Notes under the pieces: generated by a model
Seen by the model: the letters and a program-made list of their open reading frames with translations, nothing else
Told to the model about the DNA's origin: nothing
The model's database searches: none
NCBI RefSeq assembly: GCF_013300725.1
Contig: NZ_JAAIMM010000015.1
Span: 27,979 to 91,978 of the forward strand
DNA: 64,000 nt
Direction of reading: 5' to 3'
DNA from: Allocoprococcus comes
Lineage (GTDB): Bacteria > Bacillota > Clostridia > Lachnospirales > Lachnospiraceae
Position numbers and translations under genes: made by a program
Shown here: positions 16,467 through 24,812 of the stretch, piece by piece
How positions within the stretch are numbered: position 1 is the first letter of the stretch
Layout of the letters: each line of letters opens with the position of its first letter

Positions 16467-16683
16467 TTTTATGCCTCCATTCCTTTCTGTATCTACTTTT
16501 CTGCCTCTACGCCGGCAAATACGGATTGTATCAGACGGAGCAATTCCGGTTCACTTCGAAAATATCTGGTATTCTCTCCATTCCACTGGATTTCTCCCTG
16601 CCTATCTTCCATATCTCCGGCATCTCACCTGACGCTGTTCAACTCACAATATATGTGTGTATTTAACAGAATCCCGGTTAAAC
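16467..16683. other. Spacer upstream of the epimerase gene
   Basis: Contains a candidate extended -10 (TGATACAAT, minus strand) for the epimerase gene. No other feature seen. Confidence 0.4.
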
Positions 16684-16728
16684 AAAAAGCAGGAGAAATG
16701 CTGTAAATTCAACGTTTCTCCTGCTTTT
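16684..16728 (-). terminator. Terminator of the tRNA-Tyr/tRNA-Leu unit
   Basis: AAAAGCAGGAGAAA pairs with TTTCTCCTGCTTTT, 8 bases after tRNA-Leu. Confidence 0.9.
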
Positions 16729-16735
16729 CAAACAC

Positions 16736-16821
16736 TGCCGTAGACCGGAATCGAACCGGTACGGGTATCACTACCCACGGGATTTTAAGTCCCGGGCGTC
16801 TGCCAGTTCCGCCACTACGGC
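16736..16821 (-). tRNA. tRNA-Leu (anticodon TAA)
   Basis: 86-nt class II tRNA with a long variable arm; acceptor GCCGTAG/CTACGGC, anticodon loop with TAA. CCA is not encoded. Confidence 0.97.
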
Positions 16822-16889
16822 AAGAGATGCTCAAACGGTTTCCGCGAAAAGCATACGCGCTCTGCACTGTCTTTTCAACCTCGCATCAA

Positions 16890-16971
16890 TGGGCGGAGGT
16901 GGATTCGAACCACCGAAGCAAATTGCAGCAGATTTACAGTCTGTCCCCTTTGGCCACTCGGGAATCCACCC
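16890..16971 (-). tRNA. tRNA-Tyr (anticodon GTA)
   Basis: 82-nt class II tRNA; acceptor GGGTGGA/TCCGCCC with one G-T pair, anticodon loop CTGTAAA. Co-transcribed with tRNA-Leu 68 bases downstream. Confidence 0.97.
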
Positions 16972-17061
16972 ATTTTGTCTCTCGACAATATCTATTTATA
17001 TCATAAATAAAGAAAAAGCGCAAGGGAATTTCTCCAATTCTCCTGCACTTTTCCCAAATTT

Positions 17062-18063
17062 TTATACCCAGAATGACCACGCTGCATTCATCTGATTTAT
17101 AATTGTATTCAGATCCCATTTCTTACGGCTGTTGATCTTACTGTTCGGATCATTGACCAGTACATGCCCATCCTCTGTCAGCCCGGAAAGGACGATAAAA
17201 TGTCCCTGGTTTGTAAAATCCCCCGGTCCCATACTGCAGATGATCGGATGTCCTGCCGAAAGCTCGGATTTGAGAGTGTCTTCTGACCAGTTGGTAAGCT
17301 GCGCAGAGTTTATTCCAAGCTCTGAAGCTCCTGCAGTCATAAGTGTCCAGTCCGTTCCAACATCGTCTACATAATATCCCATATTTACACTCATATCTGC
17401 CACATACTTCGGTGTAAATGAAGTATTACCCGTAAGTCCTGTCGCCACCATGGAAAGGCTGGTCGGTCCGCATCCACCCATTCCGATATTCTCGGAACCA
17501 TAAGATGCATATCCCCATACTTCGCTCCACTGGAAATATACCGGAATATGGTTCTGGATTCTGTAATCTTTCAGATCAACTGCCTGAAGTCCCTGTGAAC
17601 TGAGTTCTTCCTCTGATCTTGCTGACTGTTCCGGATAATCAATCACCCACTGCAGTGCTTCCTGATGATCAAACAGCCATGTCAGCAAATCATCGGAATA
17701 CTTTTCTCTGTTCAAAATGATTTCCTTCGTCTCCGGGTTTTTCTTATATAATTCGCCCAGCTGGTCTTTATACTGGTCAGAATCCAGCACCTCCTGAACT
17801 TTCTCCGCTTCTATCTCTTCTGGTGTCTTTGTTTCTGTCTCTTCACTTGTCTCCGTCTTTGTCTTGGCAGAGGATGTCTTTTTTGCAGATTTCTTTGCAC
17901 TGCCGCTTCCACAAAGCATCAGGATCACAGCTAAAACTATAATTCCGGCTGCTGCAAGAATGCCTGCCTTATATAGCTTTCTTTTCATCCTTCGTACTTC
18001 CCGCTTGCGCCTCGCCATTTTTTTCTGGCGCTGCTCCGCTCTTTTCCTGTCTTCTCTCATCAT
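17062..18063 (-). CDS. Membrane-anchored C39-like cysteine peptidase
   Basis: 333 residues. A very basic cytoplasmic N-terminus (about 30 residues, RKREVRRMKRK) is followed by one membrane segment (GILAAAGIIVLAVILMLCG), a Ser/Thr/Glu-rich linker and an extracellular C39_2 papain-like domain. The catalytic Cys is in GMGGCGPTSLSM, the His in NQGHFIVLSG and the Asp/Asn in VLVNDPNSK. Unlike bacteriocin-exporter C39 domains, it is not joined to an ABC transporter. Such proteins probably cleave cell-surface or peptidoglycan-linked peptides. Start is a little uncertain: GGAAGGA lies 14 bases upstream of the first ATG. Confidence 0.85.
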   Translation of the reverse strand: MMREDRKRAEQRQKKMARRKREVRRMKRKLYKAGILAAAGIIVLAVILMLCGSGSAKKSAKKTSSAKTKTETSEETETKTPEEIEAEKVQEVLDSDQYKDQLGELYKKNPETKEIILNREKYSDDLLTWLFDHQEALQWVIDYPEQSARSEEELSSQGLQAVDLKDYRIQNHIPVYFQWSEVWGYASYGSENIGMGGCGPTSLSMVATGLTGNTSFTPKYVADMSVNMGYYVDDVGTDWTLMTAGASELGINSAQLTNWSEDTLKSELSAGHPIICSMGPGDFTNQGHFIVLSGLTEDGHVLVNDPNSKINSRKKWDLNTIINQMNAAWSFWV

Positions 18064-18196
18064 ATGTCTATGGTTCTTCCTTCCTTAAACGACATCTCGT
18101 TAATGTTTGTTCCTTTTTACGCATATTTCAGCCTTACTTTAACATATTTCTTCATGAGAAAACAGTCTTTTCCGACAAGTTTAGAATTTTTTAAGT

Positions 18197-18790
18197 TTAA
18201 AGCTCTGTATAATTACTCTCCAGAGTCACCTCTGTTTCCTGATCTCCGATACAGATTGTATAGGTTTTTCCGACCTTTAATTTCGAAGAAGAGAATGCAT
18301 ACCACTGCACATTTTTCTCGATTTTGATCTCTGTGATCACATTGCCCTCCTCATCTTTTACGGAAATCACAGTTCCACTTTCTACCTGTGAATCCAGACT
18401 CTGACAGATAACTGGCTGCTCGGAATCTTCACTTGGATTCTGGATCATACCGTTGCTTCCTACTGCTGCAAAGGTTCCTCCGGTAATCTTACACTCGGAT
18501 GCATAATCCAGCGTTCCATTGCCTCCATCTTCCGGTCCATGCAACGTCAGATTCCCGCCGGTGATCAGAATATCTCCGTTGGCATCTAACCCGTCACCAT
18601 TTGCATTTACATAAAGGTTACCACCATTAATCGTGAGCGTTGCACCCTGGTCTTCAGCCTCCATTCCGCCGCTCATTTGTCCTGGCTGCTGTCCGCCTCC
18701 CGGACCATTTCCCGGATCCGGTCTGGAATCATCTGTCTGCTCTTTATTTGTCCCACTCTCTGCCGTTGTATCTGCTGCGGATATTCTGGT
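18197..18790 (-). pseudogene. 3' remnant of a carbohydrate-binding (DUF4353-like) surface protein
   Basis: The frame reads SAADTTAESGTNKEQ from about 18785 and continues through a Gly/Pro/Gln-rich linker and beta-helix-like repeats (LTINGGNLYVNANGDGLDA, LITGGNLTLHGP) to a stop at 18197. This resembles the C-terminal half of 'carbohydrate-binding domain-containing' proteins found beside CotH kinases. No signal peptide or start precedes it; upstream sequence belongs to a different gene in another frame. An internal ATG (MSGGMEAE) could still give 159 residues, but with no export signal. Confidence 0.7.
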
Positions 18791-19269
18791 CGATCGTCAG
18801 ACGGAGTCCCGAATCTGTTATACCATAATAGCCTCTCCTGTCATAAGCCAGATAGACTCTTGGAACCGGATGGTAGAACTTTATAAAATAATCGATTTTC
18901 CGGAAGATCTGGTTCTGCTCCTCAGGCTTTCTTCCTTCTTCGAGATAAGCCTTTGCCTGATCTGCCGGAAGCGCCAGCCTTCGTTTGTATACAATGCCCT
19001 TATATTTTTTTGATTTCCAAAAAAATCCGGCTGTTTTCATTCACTTCTCCGTAACCACGAATGCGAAACTTCTCTTTATATTTCGGTTTTTCCAGAGAAT
19101 TGCGGATCAACCTGTAGTTATCTGTATCGTAGTAAATATTGTGGATTGTATGAAGTCCATATTCATCCATACAGATCCTGTTCCCGGCTTTTTCAAGAAA
19201 AGCTTCACACTGCTCACGGCTTAGTTGATATTTCTTTTCAATCCGTTTAAATACATTTTGCTCTGCCAT
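18744..19269 (-). pseudogene. VTC-domain polyphosphate-polymerase-like gene, frameshifted and truncated
   Basis: The ATG at 19269 has GGGAGG upstream. Residues 1-89 (RIEKKYQLSREQCEAFL, YDTDNYRLIRNSLEKPKYK, KFRIRGYGE) are the start of a VTC domain, which in fungi makes polyphosphate. The frame closes at 19000 just after a run of seven A (19005-19011). Removing one A restores the next VTC segment (KYKGIVYKRRLALPADQAK). That frame then continues to IDQNIRS at about 18780 and switches into the tail of a different gene, ending at an out-of-frame stop (18744). About the last third of the domain is missing. Confidence 0.75.
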
Positions 19270-19363
19270 ACTGCCTCCCTCGCTCTTATTAAATGATTAC
19301 AGGGAAATTATAAAAGTAAAATGTGTGTAAATTAGTGGGAATCTGTGAAAAAAGAATAAAACA

Positions 19364-19412
19364 AAAAAGCCAGACGTTTGCTGCAAGTTCTGACAGCAAA
19401 CGCCTGGCTTTG
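19364..19412 (-). terminator. Terminator of tcdA
   Basis: GCCAG-CGTTTGCTG/CAGCAAACG-CTGGC stem followed on the minus strand by TTTTTTG. A second hairpin, GCGCCCC/GGGGCGC, lies at 19418-19434 between it and the gene. Confidence 0.85.
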
Positions 19413-19447
19413 ATATGCGCCCCGCAGGGGCGCCCGCGATTTTATTT

Positions 19448-20203
19448 TTATTTTGCACAGAGGTCCTTCACTACTTCCCCTGCGATAATCAATCCGACTA
19501 CAGATGGCACAAATGCCACACTTCCCGGAATATCTCTTCTCTCCGTACATTTATGCTTTGCTCCCGGCGGACAGATGCAGTGGTTTCTGCAGCTGATCGA
19601 CATATCCTCGATCGGTCTGGTCGGTTTCTCTTCTGAATAAACAACTTTCAGCTTCTTAACATGACGCTTCTTTAACTCCCGGCGCATAACTTTTGCAAGT
19701 GGACACATCTGTGTCTTATAGATATCAGCCACTTTAAATGCACTTGCATCCAGCTTGTTTCCGGCTCCCATACTGCTGATGATCGGCACATTCATTGCCT
19801 GCGATTTCATGACAAGCTCAATCTTTGCAGTCACAGTATCAACTGCATCAACTACATAATCATACTCATCAAACGGAAATTCATCTGCATTTTCCGGAAG
19901 GAAGAAGCATTTGTGGATTCGCACATCCACGTCCGGATTAATCTCCAGCATTCTCTCCTTCATAACATCTGTTTTGTATTTTCCAACGGTCTTTCTGGTT
20001 GCAATGATCTGACGGTTTAAGTTGGTAAGACATACCTTGTCATCATCGATCAGGTCAAATGCACCGACTCCGCTTCGCACCAGTGCCTCGCACACATAAC
20101 CGCCGACTCCGCCGATTCCAAATACGGCAACTCTTGAATTCTTCAGTTTATCCATCGCCTCTTTGCCAAGAAGCAGTTCTGTTCTCGAAAATTGTGTAAG
20201 CAT
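19448..20203 (-). CDS. tcdA: tRNA threonylcarbamoyladenosine dehydratase
   Basis: 251 residues, E1/ThiF-fold ATP-dependent enzyme that cyclises t6A37 to ct6A on tRNAs reading ANN codons. Nucleotide-binding motif VFGIGGVGGYVCEALVRSG, adenylation residues in DLIDDDKVCLTNLNRQ, and DYVVDAVDTVTAK are typical of the TcdA/CsdL branch. A cysteine-rich C-terminal part (SISCRNHCICPPGAKHKC) is also seen in clostridial homologues. AAGGAG upstream of the ATG. Downstream of the sfp-type gene (74-base gap), possibly co-transcribed with it. Confidence 0.9.
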   Translation of the reverse strand: MLTQFSRTELLLGKEAMDKLKNSRVAVFGIGGVGGYVCEALVRSGVGAFDLIDDDKVCLTNLNRQIIATRKTVGKYKTDVMKERMLEINPDVDVRIHKCFFLPENADEFPFDEYDYVVDAVDTVTAKIELVMKSQAMNVPIISSMGAGNKLDASAFKVADIYKTQMCPLAKVMRRELKKRHVKKLKVVYSEEKPTRPIEDMSISCRNHCICPPGAKHKCTERRDIPGSVAFVPSVVGLIIAGEVVKDLCAK

Positions 20204-20277
20204 CTTCTTCTCCTTCTTCTCTCATAAAATACCTGTAAACTCTTAACCAATCCACTTCTTGTTTCATTGGCTTATTT

Positions 20278-20940
20278 TCAATCTTTAAGTTCCACAATCA
20301 TTTCTCTTTTGTAAATATCTGTCATATCCAAAATATTTTCGTCAAAATTCGGATTCGTTGAGCAGACCGCAATCCTTGCTCCATCTGTCTGATATTCTTT
20401 TAAATAATAAGTTTCCCGGATTTCTTCCGGCTGCCTTAAAAAAACCGGATCTCCCTGCTTCGGAATCCTGATCTCGCTGGTATTCAATCCCATCACAAGG
20501 CCTTTGCGCGTCGCTTTTAAAAAGCTTTCTTTTAAAACCCAGTAACGGTAGAACATTTCCGTCTGCTCTGCTTCATCTGCATTCCGGATCCTCTCATATT
20601 CAGAAGAACAAAAATATTTTTCTGCCAGCCTTTCATGATATTTTCGCATACATTCGATGTCACAGCCTACCCGCTCTCCGGATACGCCTGCGCTGCACAG
20701 AACATATTTCCCCGAATGTGATAAATTAAAGGACTGCCCTGCATCCTTCGGTATCTGGTGTCTCTCCTGTATCTTCATCCAAAGATACCATGCACCCACG
20801 CTTTGAGCCTGATCCTCCCTGTGCTTTAGCCGGTCTGCTTTTTCCTGTCGGAACACCGGAACTTTTTCATAAATTTTTTGATAATTTTTCTCATCAAGCA
20901 GATCAGATATATCTGCCAGGAAAGTTTTTACCTTTTCCAT
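20278..20940 (-). CDS. 4'-phosphopantetheinyl transferase, Sfp family
   Basis: 220 residues. Transfers the phosphopantetheine arm of CoA to a carrier-protein serine. Family motifs are VGCDIECMRKYHE (Mg-binding Asp/Glu), EKYFCSSEYERI and YRYWVLKESFLKATRKG (W..KE). The start MEKVKTF has AGAGGA nine bases upstream. The earlier ATG at 20988 lies at the expected transcription start of a strong promoter (comp. 20994-21022), so it cannot be used. No polyketide or peptide synthetase genes are in the window, so the target is probably a carrier protein elsewhere; it is an Sfp-type and not an AcpS-type enzyme. Confidence 0.88.
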   Translation of the reverse strand: MEKVKTFLADISDLLDEKNYQKIYEKVPVFRQEKADRLKHREDQAQSVGAWYLWMKIQERHQIPKDAGQSFNLSHSGKYVLCSAGVSGERVGCDIECMRKYHERLAEKYFCSSEYERIRNADEAEQTEMFYRYWVLKESFLKATRKGLVMGLNTSEIRIPKQGDPVFLRQPEEIRETYYLKEYQTDGARIAVCSTNPNFDENILDMTDIYKREMIVELKD

Positions 20941-20993
20941 TTCCCGGATTCCTCTTTTCTTTGCCGGCTTTTCCGCATTTATCTGCATTTTTC

Positions 20994-21022
20994 ACTATAT
21001 AACACCTGTAAAAAATATGCAA
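20994..21022 (-). promoter_or_regulatory. Promoter of the sfp-type gene
   Basis: TTGCAT, 17-base spacer, TATAGT on the minus strand. An 11-bp palindrome, AAGGAATATCC/GGATATTCCTT (21021-21055), touches the -35 box and may be an operator. Confidence 0.7.
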
Positions 21023-21071
21023 GGAATATCCTACTGATTTTATTGGATATTCCTTTCCGGTTTTTTATCCC

Positions 21072-21101
21072 TTGTTAATCTTATATAGACTATGGTATAA
21101 T
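21072..21101 (+). promoter_or_regulatory. Promoter of asnB
   Basis: TTGTTA, 18-base spacer with TGG extension, TATAAT on the plus strand. Confidence 0.7.
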
Positions 21102-21175
21102 AAATAAATCTACAGGCAAAATTAAGTTACTATAATATTTTTAATATGTATCAATTCAGAAAGGATGTGCAATTT

Positions 21176-23011
21176 ATGTGTGGATTTGCAGGCTATTATG
21201 GCGCCGGCGATTTTAATAGAGAAGAAGTCATCGACCAGATGGGTGAACGCATTGCCCACCGCGGACCTGACAGCAAGGGAAGCTTTGTTGATGACTATGT
21301 AGCCCTTGGCTTCCGCCGTCTGAGTATCATCGACCTTGAAGGCGGATCTCAGCCGATTCACAGTGCAGATGGCAAACATGTCATTATTTTTAACGGAGAA
21401 ATTTACAACTATCAGGAGATCCGTAAAGAACTGATTGAGAAACACGGATGTCAGTTCCGGACAAACTCCGACACAGAAGTTATTCTTCAGGGATACAAGA
21501 CCTACGGAGAAAAAATTGCTTCTATGCTCCGCGGAATGTTCGCATTTGTAATTTACGATAAAGAAACTCACAACTTATTCGGAGCAAGAGACTACTTCGG
21601 AATCAAACCATTCTACTATGCACAGATGAATGGAAGCCTTTTATTTGGTTCTGAGATCAAGTCCTTCCTGGCTCACCCACATTTCCATAAAGAGGTCAAC
21701 AAAGATGCCCTCAAGATGTACCTGATCTTCCAGTACACTCCACTCCTTGAGACCATGTTCAAAGGTGTATTCAAACTGGAACCGGGAACATACTTCACTT
21801 ATGATGGAAAAGAACTTAAGAAAACAAAATACTTCGATCCGACTTATGCAAAGAAAGACCGCAGCTTTGACGAGACAGTAAAACTCATCGGTGAGACAAT
21901 TCAGGATTCTGTTGATTACCATCAGATTGCTGATGTAGAAGTAGGATCCTTCCTTTCAGGTGGTGTTGATTCAAGCTACATCGCATCTACTGTAAAACCG
22001 ATGAAGACCTATTCCGTAGGATTTGAAGTCGGCGGATTCGATGAGACAACCTTCTCCAAGGATCTGTGCGATATCCTTCATATGAGCAATGCAAAGAAAG
22101 AAATCTCTTCTGACGAATTCTTCGATGCTCTGCCGGAGGTTCAGTATCATTCCGATGAACCACATGCCAACCTTTCCGCTGTACCGCTGTACTATCTGTC
22201 ACAGCTCGCAGCCAAAGATGTAAAAGTAGTCTTAAGTGGAGAAGGTGCAGATGAGATGTTCGGTGGATACGAGACATATATCCCAAGCAAATCCGGTGAT
22301 ATGTACCGCAAGATCGTACCGGCATCTATCCGTAAAAAACTCGGAGACTGGGCAAAACACCAGCCAGACAAAAGAGGACTTAACTTCCTCAAGAGAAATG
22401 CAACTTCCGTAGAAGATTCCTACATCGGACAGGCATTCATCATGGACAACGAAGAAGCAGATGAAGTACTCGCTCCTGCATACAAGAGCAAGATGCGCTA
22501 CCAGGACGTAACCAAACCGTACTTCGACCAGGTAAAAGATCAGGACGACCTTCATAAAAAGCTCTTCCTCGATATGCACCTGTGGCTGCCACACGACATC
22601 CTGCTCAAAGCAGATAAGATGACCATGGCACACTCCCTCGAACTGCGTGTACCATACCTCGACAAAAAAGTCTGGGAACTCGCCCGCAGCATCGACAGCA
22701 AATACTGCGTAGACGGCATGGAAACCAAAAAAGCCTTCCGTATCTCCGCCCTCTCCCACATCCCAATGGACTGGGCAAAACGTAAAAAACTCGGATTCCT
22801 CGTACCATTCAGAGTATGGCTCCGGGAAGATAAATACTATAATAAAGTAAAAGAAATGTTCCAGAAAGACTTCGTATCCGAATTCTTCAATCAGGACTTA
22901 CTGCTGAAATGGCTGGAAGATCATAAGAATAAAGTTGGAAATTATCATAGAAAGATTTATACAGTATATTCATTCCTACTGTGGTATGAACAGTACTTTG
23001 TCCTCAGATAG
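21176..23011 (+). CDS. asnB: Asparagine synthetase, glutamine-hydrolysing
   Basis: 611 residues. Makes asparagine from aspartate, glutamine and ATP. The start at 21176 puts the obligatory nucleophile Cys right after Met (MCGFAGYYG); an upstream ATG at 21146 would bury it. The glutaminase domain (1-~200) has IAHRGPDSKGSF and NGEIYNYQEIR; the synthetase domain has the PP-loop FLSGGVDSSYIAS and VVLSGEGADEMFGGYE. All catalytic parts are intact. AAAGGA precedes the start. The stop codon lies inside an inverted repeat and is followed by a strong terminator. Confidence 0.96.
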   Translation: MCGFAGYYGAGDFNREEVIDQMGERIAHRGPDSKGSFVDDYVALGFRRLSIIDLEGGSQPIHSADGKHVIIFNGEIYNYQEIRKELIEKHGCQFRTNSDTEVILQGYKTYGEKIASMLRGMFAFVIYDKETHNLFGARDYFGIKPFYYAQMNGSLLFGSEIKSFLAHPHFHKEVNKDALKMYLIFQYTPLLETMFKGVFKLEPGTYFTYDGKELKKTKYFDPTYAKKDRSFDETVKLIGETIQDSVDYHQIADVEVGSFLSGGVDSSYIASTVKPMKTYSVGFEVGGFDETTFSKDLCDILHMSNAKKEISSDEFFDALPEVQYHSDEPHANLSAVPLYYLSQLAAKDVKVVLSGEGADEMFGGYETYIPSKSGDMYRKIVPASIRKKLGDWAKHQPDKRGLNFLKRNATSVEDSYIGQAFIMDNEEADEVLAPAYKSKMRYQDVTKPYFDQVKDQDDLHKKLFLDMHLWLPHDILLKADKMTMAHSLELRVPYLDKKVWELARSIDSKYCVDGMETKKAFRISALSHIPMDWAKRKKLGFLVPFRVWLREDKYYNKVKEMFQKDFVSEFFNQDLLLKWLEDHKNKVGNYHRKIYTVYSFLLWYEQYFVLR

Positions 23012-23141
23012 AGCAGTGCCAAAATAAAAAAACACCCAAATTTCATGCTCGCATGAAAATTTGGGTGTTATTTTATTTTGATAGAGCGATAGCTCGCACA
23101 GCGAATGAACCGCCAGGTTCACGAGCTGTGGTGCACTGCTC
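23011..23141. repeat. Nested palindrome overlapping the asnB stop (element B)
   Basis: Outer repeats GAGCAGTGC (23011-23019) and GCACTGCTC (23133-23141) enclose the asnB terminator and then the palindrome CACAGC-TGAACC-GCCA-GGTTCA-GCTGTG (23097-23130). The last base of the asnB TAG is the first base of the outer repeat. Confidence 0.75.
23021..23079. terminator. Terminator of asnB
   Basis: AAAATAAAA-ACACCCAAATTT and AAATTTGGGTGTTATTTTATTTT around CATGC/GCATG. Very long near-perfect stem, T-rich on both strands. Confidence 0.92.
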
Positions 23142-23196
23142 CTCCCCTAAATCATTCGACCCACAAACTCCTCTTACCTACAACACACATCCATCC

Positions 23197-23335
23197 AAGG
23201 GGAACAGCGCCAGCGCCTTCCCCGCCCCCTCGCACCATCCTCCCAAGGGGAACAGCGCCAGCGCCTTCCCCGCCCCTGGCACCCATCTCCCAAGCGAACA
23301 GCGCCAGCACCTTCGCGCCTCTCCGCGCCAAAATC
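23197..23335. repeat. Three 47-48-bp tandem repeats, each a hairpin (element D)
   Basis: Units begin at 23197, 23245 and 23292. Each contains AACAGCGCCAGC and can fold as GGGGAA...TTCCCC; in unit 3 both sides changed together to GCGAA...TTCGC. High GC and no coding signal. Confidence 0.85.
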
Positions 23336-23349
23336 TCCCTTTTGCACAA

Positions 23350-23378
23350 TTGCAACCTCCCCCGCATACTGCTATACT
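23350..23378 (+). promoter_or_regulatory. Promoter of the second type I toxin
   Basis: TTGCAA, 17-base spacer ending TGC, TATACT; about 120 bases before the toxin start. The leader can form GCTACC/GGTAGG and CCCTC/GAGGG-type hairpins. Confidence 0.75.
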
Positions 23379-23498
23379 CAACTCACGGGTGCTACCATAA
23401 CGGTAGGCGGTTAGTCCTTCACCAGAGGGACTGTGGACTTCCCCCTCTGATTACATAGAAACCTGAAACGGAATCCACTGGAAAGGAGGGCTAAGCTA

Positions 23499-23597
23499 AT
23501 GAGTATTTTGGATTTCATTGCAGTTGCAAGCTTTGGCATCAGCTGCTTTTGTGCCGGATACACATTCGGCAAAGATCATAATAAGTCACAAAAATAG
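23499..23597 (+). CDS. Second type I toxin-like membrane peptide, 32 aa
   Basis: MSILDFIAVASFGISCFCAG is a hydrophobic stretch, followed by a polar, basic tail ending GKDHNKSQK. AAAGGAGGG lies 9 bases before the ATG. The size, layout (membrane segment then Lys-rich tail) and the converging antisense RNA match small type I toxins of Bacillota. The sequence is not a copy of the peptide at 13095-13187, but the genes share the same end structure: the stop codon sits in AATAGCCGCC, which forms one side of the shared terminator. The ~120-base structured leader also fits. Too short for standard gene calling. Confidence 0.7.
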   Translation: MSILDFIAVASFGISCFCAGYTFGKDHNKSQK

Positions 23598-23718
23598 CCG
23601 CCCCTGTCTGCAAACTAGGCGACTATCTTTGATATTCTAAATAGTTAAGCGGGCTAACCGTCTATCGGTATCACCCTTTTTCTATATTCATACTATCACT
23701 CAATCATAAATATGTCAA
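23588..23718 (-). ncRNA. Antisense RNA antitoxin of the second toxin
   Basis: Near-consensus promoter TTGACA (comp. 23713-23718), 17 bases, TAGTAT (comp. 23690-23695) on the minus strand; expected start near 23683. It ends at ATAGTCGCC/GGCGGCTAT followed by TTTTTG, which overlaps the toxin stop codon. Predicted RNA about 95 nt. Confidence 0.7.
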
Positions 23719-23730
23719 AATTTTTCCACT

Positions 23731-24675
23731 CTACACCAACCCAAACGATCTCAGCACATCCAGCCACATCGTAAGCGTAAACGCACTCAGCAACGTCGTC
23801 ATCATAATCACCCCGGAACTAAGCGTCCCTTCATGTCCCATATTCCTTGCCATAACAAAACAGCTGACCGTCGTAGCGGATCCAAGCATCACCAGAATCG
23901 CAATCAATTGCTCATTTCTAAATCCAAGCATCGCTGCCACCGGCAGAAATATCGCACAGAATCCAACCAGCTTCATAAACACAGCAACAAGTGTAGGCTT
24001 CATCTTCGATGTTGCCTTTTTCATCTCAAATGTTGCACCCATCGACATCAGTCCCATCGGCGTCGCTGTCGCACCGATACTTGATACCGTCTTATGTAAA
24101 ATCAATGGCATCGGAAGCTTAAGCGCAGACCAGACAAATCCCGCCACAATCCCAATAATGATCGGATTCGTCACAATCCCCTTCAGCGTTTTCTTTACCA
24201 GCGCCTTATCAAAAGAATTATTCCCCGGTTTAAACAATGAAAGTACCACAACCGCCATAACATTATAAAGTGGCACACTTCCTATGATCATCAGAGGCGC
24301 CATTCCCGCAGTTCCGTAAATATTCTGGATAAACGCAATACCAAGAAGCGCCGCACTGCTCCGGTAAGTCGCCTGTATAAATTCGCCTTTAATGCTCCGG
24401 TCTTTCCACAGCATTGAAATCAAAGTTGATATCGTAATACTGATCGCCGTCACCACAAAACAAAAAAGAATAAACTTAATATCCCATACTTCCGAAAAAT
24501 CCACCGTTGCCAGCTGTTCAAACAACAACACCGGAAGCGGAACCAAAAATACAAACTTGTTCATCTTTGCCGCAAAGACTTCATCCATCCACCCCAGTTT
24601 TCTGAATAACATTCCAAGTAACATCATCAAAAAGATCGGAATCGTTGCATTCAGACTGAAAATTAAATTTTCCAT
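23731..24675 (-). CDS. AEC-family (auxin efflux carrier-like) transporter
   Basis: 314 residues with about ten membrane segments in two halves (MLLGMLFRKLGWMDEVF at the start, PMGLMSMGATFEM and GSATTVSCFVMARNMGHEG towards the end). The AEC family (PF03547) exports or imports organic anions such as malate in bacteria. Substrate cannot be assigned. GAGGAAT is upstream of the ATG. A single gene that converges with the second toxin locus. Confidence 0.88.
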   Translation of the reverse strand: MENLIFSLNATIPIFLMMLLGMLFRKLGWMDEVFAAKMNKFVFLVPLPVLLFEQLATVDFSEVWDIKFILFCFVVTAISITISTLISMLWKDRSIKGEFIQATYRSSAALLGIAFIQNIYGTAGMAPLMIIGSVPLYNVMAVVVLSLFKPGNNSFDKALVKKTLKGIVTNPIIIGIVAGFVWSALKLPMPLILHKTVSSIGATATPMGLMSMGATFEMKKATSKMKPTLVAVFMKLVGFCAIFLPVAAMLGFRNEQLIAILVMLGSATTVSCFVMARNMGHEGTLSSGVIMMTTLLSAFTLTMWLDVLRSFGLV

Positions 24676-24769
24676 AATTATTCCTCATCTTACTCATTTA
24701 TATTTGCATATCGTTATTTTGAACTCTTTCCAGAAACCTGTCAACTGCATTTCTTCACATCAAAACAAT

Positions 24770-24798
24770 GATTGAGATTTAAAATAATTTATACTATA
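24770..24798 (+). promoter_or_regulatory. Promoter of tRNA-Pro
   Basis: TTGAGA, 17-base spacer, TATAAT. Confidence 0.75.
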
Positions 24799-24812
24799 AT
24801 GAAATAACACTT

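Noticed and set aside
23197..23335. CRISPR array
   Set aside because: Only three direct units of 47-48 bp with no unique spacers and no cas genes. The 21-bp and 42-bp coding repeats are likewise not CRISPR.
23053..23458. Pro/Ser-rich plus-strand frames over the tandem repeats
   Set aside because: They follow the repeat unit in any frame and have no ribosome-binding site; the stem covariation points to structure, not protein.
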